Shown here: positions 1-7,400 of the stretch, in pieces
Layout: every line of letters starts with the position of its first letter
How positions within the stretch are numbered: the first letter of the stretch is position 1
NCBI GenBank assembly: GCA_964415605.1
Contig: CAYQBA010000072.1
Span: 1-21,549, forward strand
Origin: UCB3 sp964415605
GTDB lineage: Bacteria > Chloroflexota > Anaerolineae > Epilineales > Epilineaceae
Reading direction: 5' to 3'
Length of the DNA stretch: 21,549 bases
Notes under the pieces: model-generated
Database searches by the model: none
Seen by the model: the letters and a program-made list of their open reading frames with translations, nothing else
Told to the model about the DNA's origin: nothing
Translations under genes and position numbers: made by a program

Positions 1-1
1 C

Positions 2-1183
2 GCCTTCGTCGTGCTCGCCCATCGGCGCGCGCCGCCCGCGGGCGGCGCGGCGGGCCCGGCGGCCGCCGGCCGCGCGCTCGAACGCCATCGCCTCTTCACG
101 CCGCCGCACCACCGGCTGGAAGGCTGGTCGCTGCCGATCGAGCTGTGGCTGCTGCGGCTCGACCTCCTGCACTCGCCCGACGTCGTCCCGCCGCGCGCCT
201 GGCGGGGCGCCAGCGTCGTGACCATCCACGACGTCGCCTTCCTCCGGCGCCCCGAGTTTCTGACCGCGGACAGCCTGCGGTACTACGCCGGCACGGCCGA
301 CCGCGCATGGATCGAGGGCTGGGTCCGGGCACGGGACGCCCGCGTGGCCGGCGCGGCGTCTCCCGGCGCCGCCGGTGGCGGTGGCGATGGCGGCAACCGG
401 GGACGCCCGCCCGCCGGCGGCGTCTTCCGGGCCGTGCGCCGCGCCGACGCGATCGTGGTCGTGTCCGACCATACCCGCCGCGAGCTCGTGGCGCTGACCG
501 ATGTCGACCCCGCGCGGATCCACGTCGTGCCCAACGCAGTGCACCCGCGCTACGGCGCGGCTGGCGACCCGGCCGCCGATGCCGCCGTGGCGGCCGACCT
601 GGGGCTCGCCCGGCCGTTCATCCTGTTCGTCAGCACCATCGAGCCGCGCAAGAACGTCGTGACGCTGCTGGGCGCGTTCCGCCGCCTGCTCGACGGCGGC
701 GCCGCCGTCGACCTGGTGCTGGCCGGCGCCGACGGCTGGCACAGCAAGGCGGTCTACGCGACCGCGCGCGACCTCGACCTCGGCGGCCGTGCCCGCTTCC
801 TCGGCTTCGTGCCCGACGACACGCTCGCCGCGCTTTACCGGCGGGCCGCCGTCCTGGCCCACCCGGCGCATGACGAGGGCTTCGGGTTCACGCCGGCCGA
901 GGCGATGGCCGCGGGGACGCCGGTGGTTGTCAGCGATGCGGGCAGCCTGCCCGAGGTCGTCGGCGACGCCGGGCTGCGCGTGCCGCCGGCCGATGCCGCG
1001 GCGTGGGCCACCGCGCTGGCGCGGGTGCTCGGCGATCCCGCCCTCGCCGGCCGGCTGCGCGCTGCCGGCCGGGCGCGCGCCGCGCGCTTCACCCCCGAGA
1101 TCCAGGCGCGCGGCACGCTGGCCGCCTACGCGGCGGCGCTCCGGATGCACGCGGCGGATCGAGTCCGGCGGGGGCGGCCGTGA
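2..1183 (+). CDS. GT4-family glycosyltransferase, 5' end cut by window edge
   Basis: This is a retaining GT-B glycosyltransferase that likely transfers a sugar from a nucleotide-sugar to a growing surface glycan in the cytoplasm. The frame is open from base 2. A GTG at 11 could be read as a start, but the protein there lacks the usual first Rossmann strand and glycine loop of the family, so the true start is probably upstream. Counting from GTG 11, the sequence shows VTIHDVAF near 70-77, VVSDHTRREL near 150-159, VPNAV near 173-177, the donor-domain EPRKN at 211-215, and EGFGFTPAEAMA at 289-300, which matches the E(x7)E nucleotide-sugar motif. Residues about 108-137 form a Gly/Ala/Pro-rich insert (GGGGDGGNRG) absent from typical relatives. 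Its TGA overlaps the GTG of the next gene by four bases, so the two are probably co-translated. The sugar specificity cannot be read from the sequence. Confidence 0.87.
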   Translation, partial: AFVVLAHRRAPPAGGAAGPAAAGRALERHRLFTPPHHRLEGWSLPIELWLLRLDLLHSPDVVPPRAWRGASVVTIHDVAFLRRPEFLTADSLRYYAGTADRAWIEGWVRARDARVAGAASPGAAGGGGDGGNRGRPPAGGVFRAVRRADAIVVVSDHTRRELVALTDVDPARIHVVPNAVHPRYGAAGDPAADAAVAADLGLARPFILFVSTIEPRKNVVTLLGAFRRLLDGGAAVDLVLAGADGWHSKAVYATARDLDLGGRARFLGFVPDDTLAALYRRAAVLAHPAHDEGFGFTPAEAMAAGTPVVVSDAGSLPEVVGDAGLRVPPADAAAWATALARVLGDPALAGRLRAAGRARAARFTPEIQARGTLAAYAAALRMHAADRVRRGRP

Positions 1184-2418
1184 ACGTCCTCGTCGTCGCC
1201 CCGCAGGTGCCGTGGCCGCCCCACCAGGGCACCAGCCTGCGCAACTTCAACATCCTCCGGGTGCTGGCGCAGCGCCATACGATCACCGTGCTGGCGTTCG
1301 GCGACCCGGGGGCGCCGCTCGGTCCACTGCCCGACCTCGGCATCGCGGTGATCGCGGTCCCGCTGCCGCCGCGCCGCCCGCTCACGGTCCGCGCTCTCGA
1401 CCTGTTCGCCACGCCCGTGCCCGACCTGGCGCGCCGGCTGGCGTCGCCCGCCATGGAGGCCGCCATCGCGGCGCTGGCCGGCGCCGTGGGCGGCAAGGCC
1501 GTGTTCGACGTCGTGCAGATCGAGGGCCTCGAGATGGCGCTGCACGGCCTGGCGGCCCATGCCGCCTTGACCCGGCGCCAGATGCGGCGGCCGCGGCTGG
1601 TCTACGACGGCCACAACGCGGAGTGGGTGCTGCAGCACCGGGCCTGGCAGACCGACCTGCGCCGGCCGCGGACGTGGCCGGGCGCGCTGTACTCGGTGGT
1701 GCAGACCTGGAAGCTCCGGCGCTTCGAGCGGCGCCTGCTCGGCGCGAGCGACGCGGTGGTGGCCGTCAGCGCCGCCGACGCCGCCGCGCTGCGGGCGGTC
1801 GCGGGGCGCGCGCGCCCGCCGCTCGCCATCGTCCCCAACGGTGTCGACACCGGCCACTACGCCGTGGCGGATCCGGATGCCGTCGCGCCGGAGCTGTGCG
1901 TCTTCACCGGCAAGATGGACTTCCGGCCGAACATCGACGCCGTCGCGTGGCTGTGCGCCGAGGTCTGGCCGCGCGTGCGGTCCGCTCGACCTGGCGCCCG
2001 GCTGGCGATCGTGGGGCGCGACCCGGCCCCGCGGGTGACCGGGCTGGCGGACCCGTCGGCGGGCGTCGAGGTCGTCGGCGCCGTGCCGGACGTTCGCCCG
2101 TGGATCGGGCGCGCCGGCGTCGTCGTCGTGCCGCTGCGCGTCGGCGGCGGGACGCGCCTGAAGGTCCTCGAGGCCATGGCGATGGGCAAGGCCATCGCCG
2201 CGACGTCGCTGGCGGTCGAGGGCCTGGACCTGATCGACGGGCGCGAGGCCGACGTCCGCGACGCGCCGGCCGACCTCGCCGCCGCCATCGGGCGCCTGAT
2301 CGGCGACCCCGACCGCCGGCGCGACCTCGGCCGGCGCGCCCGGGAGCGGGCCGTGGCCGACTTCCGCTGGGAACGGCTCGTGCCGGCCATCGAGGCGCTG
2401 TACGGCGGCTCGCCGTGA
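1180..2418 (+). CDS. GT4-family glycosyltransferase (resembles the PEP-CTERM/EpsH-associated sugar transferase family)
   Basis: This 412-residue GT-B glycosyltransferase is probably cytoplasmic and acts in surface polysaccharide assembly. The N-terminal acceptor domain opens with MNVLVVAPQVPWPPHQG, the usual first strand and loop. YDGHNAEW at 142-149, VPNGVD at 218-223, TGKMDFRPNIDAV at 243-255 and RVGGGTRLKVLEAMAMGK at 310-327 follow in family order. The GKMDFRPN and GGGTRLKVLEAMAMGK pair is the signature I associate with the TIGR03087-type sugar transferases, which often sit in exopolysaccharide clusters. The GTG start at 1180 is chosen because it overlaps the upstream TGA as GTGA and gives the correct N-terminus; longer readings of the frame add only arginine-rich sequence. 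The stop overlaps the GTG of the GT9 gene in the same way. Family assignment is secure, substrate unknown. Confidence 0.92.
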   Translation: MNVLVVAPQVPWPPHQGTSLRNFNILRVLAQRHTITVLAFGDPGAPLGPLPDLGIAVIAVPLPPRRPLTVRALDLFATPVPDLARRLASPAMEAAIAALAGAVGGKAVFDVVQIEGLEMALHGLAAHAALTRRQMRRPRLVYDGHNAEWVLQHRAWQTDLRRPRTWPGALYSVVQTWKLRRFERRLLGASDAVVAVSAADAAALRAVAGRARPPLAIVPNGVDTGHYAVADPDAVAPELCVFTGKMDFRPNIDAVAWLCAEVWPRVRSARPGARLAIVGRDPAPRVTGLADPSAGVEVVGAVPDVRPWIGRAGVVVVPLRVGGGTRLKVLEAMAMGKAIAATSLAVEGLDLIDGREADVRDAPADLAAAIGRLIGDPDRRRDLGRRARERAVADFRWERLVPAIEALYGGSP

Positions 2419-3626
2419 GCGACCGGCGGGCGCGCTGGCGGGCCCGGCTCATGCGCGTGGCGCCCGGCGCCACGCGCGGCGTCACGTGGCTCCCGGCGCC
2501 GGTCGCCCGTCCCCCGCGGCCGCGGGTGGTGCTGATCCGCCCCGACCACCTCGGCGACGTGCTGTTCGTCGGCCCGTCCATCCGCCGGCTGCGGGACGCG
2601 TGGCCCGACGCCCGCGTGACCCTGCTCGTCGGCCCGTGGTCGGCGCCCGTCGCGGCGCGCTTGCCGGGGGTGGACGCGGTCGAGACGGTGGCCTTCCCGT
2701 GGTTCGACCGCCAGCCGCGCGGGCCGGTGTGGCGGCCCTACGCCCGCCTGGTGCGCGCGGCACGCCGCCTGCGCGGGCGGTTCGACATCGCCATTGTCTT
2801 GCGCGACGACGATGGCTGGAGCGCCTGGCTGGCCGCGCTGGCCGGGATCCCCGTTCGCGCCGGCCACGCCGATGCGGGCGTGCGTCCGTTCATCACCCAT
2901 GGTCTGCCGGCCGCGCTGCGCCCGGACCATGCGGTGGCCGCGGGCGTTGCGCTCGTCGCGGCGCTCGGGCATGCCGGCGCGACGCCCGGGACGCCGGGTG
3001 CGACCGTGGCGACGCCCGCGGCCTTGCCCGCGACGCCCCTGTCCGACCCGCTCCGGTTTCGGATCGACGCCGCCGATCACGCCGCGGCCGTCGCGCTGCT
3101 CGGCGATGCCGTGCGCCCCATCGCCATTCATCCCGGCGCCGGCGCGGCGGTCAAGCGGTGGCGCAGCGAGGCATGGGCGTCGGTCATCTCGATGCTTGCC
3201 GCGCCGGGCGAGGCGGTCGTGATCACCGGCTCGGCGGGCGAGCAGGCGCTGGCGGCCGTCATCGCCGCGGGCATCGAGAGCCGCCCCGTCCGCGACGTCA
3301 CGTCGCGGACCGACGTCGGCGCGCTGGGGGCGCTGTTCGCCCGCTGCCGCCTGGTGCTGGGGCCCGACAGCGGTCCGCTGCACCTGGCCGTCGCCGTCGG
3401 GACGCCGACCGTTCACCTGTTCGGCCCGGCCGATGCCCGGCGCTTCGGCCCGTGGGGGCCGCCGGCGCGGCATGCCGTCGTCCGTGCCGACATCCCGTGC
3501 GTGCCGTGCGGGCGGCTCGACTGGCCGGATCCGAGCGAGCATCCGTGCGTGCGCGTCATCGACCCGGCGCAAGTGCTCGCGGCGGCAAGGTCCTTGCGGG
3601 CCCTGGATGGGGCACCTATAATGTGA
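2415..3626 (+). CDS. GT9-family (heptosyltransferase-like) glycosyltransferase
   Basis: This 403-residue member of the ADP-heptose:LPS heptosyltransferase superfamily (GT9) is an inverting GT-B enzyme. Visible motifs are IRPDHLGDVLFVGPSIRRL near the N-terminus, HPGAGAAVKRW from residue 239, GPDSGPLHLAVAVGTPTVHLFGP around 316-338 with the Asp at 318, and the cysteine-bearing tail IPCVPCGR with a later HPC. A short Ala/Thr/Pro-rich segment at about 186-211 interrupts the linker between the two domains and is coded partly by three copies of GCGACGCCC (2979, 3009, 3030). GTG 2415 overlaps the upstream stop; ATG 2451 is an alternative start that would trim 12 basic residues. GT9 enzymes also occur in bacteria without classical LPS, so heptose transfer should not be assumed. 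The 3' end holds the promoter of the next transcription unit. Confidence 0.92.
   Translation: MSDRRARWRARLMRVAPGATRGVTWLPAPVARPPRPRVVLIRPDHLGDVLFVGPSIRRLRDAWPDARVTLLVGPWSAPVAARLPGVDAVETVAFPWFDRQPRGPVWRPYARLVRAARRLRGRFDIAIVLRDDDGWSAWLAALAGIPVRAGHADAGVRPFITHGLPAALRPDHAVAAGVALVAALGHAGATPGTPGATVATPAALPATPLSDPLRFRIDAADHAAAVALLGDAVRPIAIHPGAGAAVKRWRSEAWASVISMLAAPGEAVVITGSAGEQALAAVIAAGIESRPVRDVTSRTDVGALGALFARCRLVLGPDSGPLHLAVAVGTPTVHLFGPADARRFGPWGPPARHAVVRADIPCVPCGRLDWPDPSEHPCVRVIDPAQVLAAARSLRALDGAPIM
3594..3622 (+). promoter_or_regulatory. sigma-70-type promoter for the cupin-subtilase unit
   Basis: TTGCGG at 3594-3599 and a perfect TATAAT at 3617-3622 are separated by 17 nt. The promoter lies inside the last codons of the GT9 gene and would start RNA near 3629, giving a leader of about 90 nt before ATG 3721. 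An AT-only hexamer with optimal spacing is unlikely by chance in such GC-rich DNA. Confidence 0.8.
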
Positions 3627-3658
3627 AGCCTTCATCCTGCAATCGTCCGTGTCAGTCC

Positions 3659-3684
3659 CGGCCCTCATGGGGGGCCGTTCGGCC
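3659..3684 (+). promoter_or_regulatory. leader hairpin(s) upstream of the cupin gene
   Basis: CGGCCC at 3659-3664 can pair with GGGCCG at 3672-3677 around a 7-nt loop. GGCC at 3673-3676 can alternatively pair with GGCC at 3681-3684. The two stems share bases and exclude each other. The element lies within the predicted untranslated leader. No U-run follows, so it is not a standard terminator, and in GC-rich DNA short GC stems arise easily. Confidence 0.3.
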
Positions 3685-3720
3685 ACGCCAACCCACACGG
3701 GCTGGTTGGGAGCCCTCGCG

Positions 3721-4446
3721 ATGATCGAGAAGCTGGACCTGGCGGCATTGGCCGACGAGATCGAGCAGCCCTATCGCCCCGTGCGATTGGCCGCGTCCGG
3801 CGCGTTCGAGGCGTCGCTGTTCGTTTGCCACGACAAGCACACCTGGCACCGCTCCGAGCCCAAGGATCAGGTGCTCGTGGTGCTGGAGGGCGTGATCACC
3901 ATCGACGGGCCCGGCGGGCGGCACGTCGCCAACGAGGGCGAGGCGGTGCTGATCCCCGGCCAGACCGGCCACAACCTCGGCGCCGGCATGCGGTCCGTCG
4001 TCGTGCTGTTCCGCGAGACCCCCATCAGCGTCAATGCCAACGGGCACCAGGTGCCCCCGGAGGCGCCACGCGGCGAGATCCGGAAGGTCAACGTGGCGGC
4101 CGAGGTGCACGGGCAGGGCCTGTTCAGCTGGCTGGCGCTCGGCACCGCCGGCGGCTGCGCCATCGCGGCTACCCGGCTCTGGGGCCGCAGCGAGCCGTAC
4201 AGGGTGCCGGCCGGGTCGCTCGTGCTGCTGGTCTATCGGGGCCTCGTGGACTTCACGGCCGTCGCCGACGGCGGCGACGTCGCGGGCAGCCAGATGCTGG
4301 TCGTGCCGCCCGACACCCTGATCACGCTCGCCTCGGAGCGCGGCGCCACCGTCGTGGCCGCCGTCCGGGACGGCCTCTTGCTGCCGCGGCCGGTGGCGGC
4401 GGACTCCGCGGCGCGGGACGCCGATGCCGGCACCACCGAACCCTGA
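3721..4446 (+). CDS. two-domain cupin-fold protein
   Basis: This 241-residue soluble protein has two small beta-barrel (cupin) halves. The first, about residues 38-100, keeps the cupin signatures: a histidine-rich strand (HDKHTWH, 37-43), DQVLVVLEG (49-57) and GEAVLIPGQTGH (73-84), which fits the G(x5)P...H second motif and could bind a metal. The second half, about 130-220, repeats the fold pattern (VPAGSLVLLVYRG, VVPPDTL) but lacks the histidines, so it is probably structural or a ligand-binding relic. ATG 3721 is preferred because GGGAG lies 8 nt upstream and the domain begins at once; the in-frame GTG at 3649 would add 24 residues that look like untranslated leader. The subtilase starts 12 nt after the stop, so the two are likely co-transcribed. 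Sensor, sugar-binding and enzyme roles are all possible. Confidence 0.82.
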   Translation: MIEKLDLAALADEIEQPYRPVRLAASGAFEASLFVCHDKHTWHRSEPKDQVLVVLEGVITIDGPGGRHVANEGEAVLIPGQTGHNLGAGMRSVVVLFRETPISVNANGHQVPPEAPRGEIRKVNVAAEVHGQGLFSWLALGTAGGCAIAATRLWGRSEPYRVPAGSLVLLVYRGLVDFTAVADGGDVAGSQMLVVPPDTLITLASERGATVVAAVRDGLLLPRPVAADSAARDADAGTTEP

Positions 4447-4458
4447 GCCGACGCGGCG

Positions 4459-7400
4459 ATGACCGCGTCGCCCCCGCCAAACCTCAAGGTTCGAGCGCCG
4501 GCCGCGGCGGGCGGCCACCGGCGTCGACGCGCCACCCGCCTGGTCGTCGCCGTGGGCTCGGCGGTGCTTGGCGTGACCGTGGCGGTCGGTGGCCTGGCGG
4601 GGTCTGCGGTGGAGCCCGCGGCCGCCTGGGGCCCCGCGATCCCCGGCATGGCGGCGCCGGCCATCGATGCCGACGTCCGCGCCGCCATGCTGGCCGAGCC
4701 GACGCGGCCGATCTCGGTGATGCTCGTGCTCGACGCGGCCGTGGCGCCGGGGGCGCCGGCGACGGACACCACGTCAGAAGGTCGCCAACTGCACCGCGCG
4801 GCGCGCGTGGCGGCCTGGCGCCGTGCCCTGACCGACGCCGCGGCTCCCTTGCGCGAGCGCGTCGCGCGCGAGCGGCGCGCCGGACGCGTCACCCGCGCGG
4901 ACGACTTGTGGCTCGCCGACGCCCTCGTCCTCACCGCGACGCCCGACGTGGTATGGGATCTCGCCCGACATCCGGCCGTGCGGCGCGTCGCCCGCGAGCC
5001 CGTGCTGCTTGCCGATCCGCCCGGCGGGGATCGAGATGCACCGGTCGTTCGCGCCGATTCGCCTCCAGGCGCCCCCTCGGCGCCGCCACGCTCGGGATCG
5101 CGCGACGCGCCCGACCCGGGCGGCCCGATCGGCGGCCCGCCCGCCGCGCTCTGGAACATCCGGGCCGTTCACGCCGACGACGTCTGGCGGCGCCTGGGGA
5201 TCGACGGCGCCGGCGTGACGGTCGCGGTGGTGGACACCGGCGTCGACTACTTTCATCCCCAGCTCCAGGCACGCTATCGCGGCCACATCGAGGGCGCGAC
5301 GCCGGTCAACGACGACAACTGGTGGTGCGTCCGCGACGACGTGTTCTGCGGCGTCGGCCCGCGCTACCCCGTCGACGGCTTCGGGCATGGCTCGCACGTG
5401 GCGGGCACCATCGTGGCCGGCGACGGCATCGGGGTGGCGCCTGGCGCGCGGTGGATCGCGGCGCGCGCCTGCGCGGGCCGCAACTGCCCGGCGGGCTGGA
5501 TCATCGGCGCCGCCCAGTGGCTGCTCACCCTCAAGCCGGAGCGCCAGCCCGACATCGTCAACTTCAGCCTCGGCACCGACAACGCGCTCGAGGCTGGTCT
5601 CTTCCTGCCCGTGTTCAACCGCCTGCACGAGGCCGGGATCGTCGTCGTCGCCGCCACCGGCAACCATGCCGGCATCCTCCAGGCGCCGGCGAGCTTCACC
5701 TCCACCATCGGCGTCGGTGCCAGCAACGACGCCGGCCTCGTCTGGCAGGACAGCGCCCGCGGCGTGTCGGCCTGGCGTCAGCAGAAGCCCGACCTGGTGG
5801 CGCCCGGCACCGGCATCACGTCGACCGTGCCGGGGGGCGGCCTCATGCGCAACACCGGCACCAGCATGGCCACGCCGCACGTCAGCGGCGTGGTGGCGCT
5901 GCTGCTCCAGGCCCGCCCGGATCTGTCGCCGGCGGACGTCAAGGGCATCCTGACCCGCACCGCCACCCCGCTCTCGGCCACCCGCCCCGATCCCGCCGCC
6001 GGGTGGGGCCTCGTGAACGCGTATGCCGCGGTCGCGTCGGTGTCGGACGTCGGGACGCTGCGGGGGACGGTGACCCGCGATGCCGACGGCCGCGCCATCC
6101 CGTGGGCGCGCGTCGTCGTGGCCGACGAGGTCGGCAACCCGCTGTCGGAGGTCCAGGTGGAGCCCGCCGACGGTCGCTTCGCCGTCGACCTGGAACCCGG
6201 CCGCTACCTGGTGATCGCGCGCGCGTTCGCGTTCCGCGGCCAGACTCAGCGCATCACGGTGCAGGCGCGCCAGGAGTTCGTGCTGGACTTCAGGCTCGCC
6301 TTCGACGAGCCCATGGGCGTCTTCCGCGGCCGCCTGGTCGACGGCCAGACCGGGGCACCGCTGGCGGGCACGCTCCAACTCGACGGCGTCCCGTTCCCCA
6401 TCGCCAGTGACGAGACCCTCGGCTTCAGCCAGAACCTGCCGCCGCAGACGTACGGCGTGCGGATCGAGAAGTTCGGCTACCGCCGCAAGACCGACGTGGT
6501 CAAGATCCTTGCCGGCGAGACGCTGTCCGTGGTGTATCGCCTGGACCCCGCACCCAAGATCCTGCTCGTCGACGGCGACGCCTGGGCCTACAACGGCGCC
6601 GTCGACTACTTCCGGGCTTCGCTCGACCGCCTGGGCTACCTGTACGACGAGCACCGCGTGACGAACGACCGGGCCGGGCCGGGGCAGCCCGGCGGGCCGC
6701 CGCTGGCCAGCACGATGGGGCGCTACGACGTCGTGATCTGGTCCAACGCGTTGTCCAGCCCCAACACCGTGATGGGGGCGTGGGAGCTCGCCGCGTTCCT
6801 CGAGCAGGGTGGCCGCCTGTTCCTGACGGGTCAGGACGCGCTGTGCTACGACGCCGGGCGCGACGTGGGGGTGCAGCCGTGCGCGCCGAACACGCAACCG
6901 CAGCCCTACGTGCGCCAGAAGCTGGGCCTGCGGGTGGTGCGCGACCGCGCCGGCAGCCTCGACGTGACGGGCGCGGCCGGCGGCCCCATGGACGGCATCA
7001 CCCTCACCCTGAACGGACCCGGCAGCATGGACAACCAGGTGGCACCCGACGTGTACGCGGTGACCGATCCGCTTCGCGGCCGCCTGGTCGCCACGTATGG
7101 CGACGGGAGCGGCGCCGTGGCGCTGGTCGACACGTGCGTGCCGTATCGGGCGCTCGTGGCGGGCTTCGGCCTCGAAGGTGTGGCCGGCGCCGGCGCGCGC
7201 GACCGCTTCATGCAGCGGGCCATCGATGCGTTGACGACCGCGCCGGCCGAGCATGGCCTGCACGTCGCGCCCGACCGCGTGTCGCTCTCGCGTTCCCCTG
7301 GCGCCACGGCCGATTACACGTTGACGCTCCACAACACCGGGACGCTGCCGGCGACGGTTTCGATCGCCTCGCGTGGGCAGCGATGGCCGACCGAGATCTG

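Noticed and set aside
1857..3698. Long open frame on the minus strand opposite the GT4 and GT9 genes
   Set aside because: The translation is rich in Arg, Pro, Gly and His with no recognisable motif, and the plus strand codes clear glycosyltransferases over the same bases. Long antisense frames are expected in DNA this GC-rich.
3649..3720. Longer cupin protein starting at GTG 3649
   Set aside because: The extra 24 residues look like untranslated leader with hairpin potential, and ATG 3721 has a better ribosome site at the start of the conserved region.
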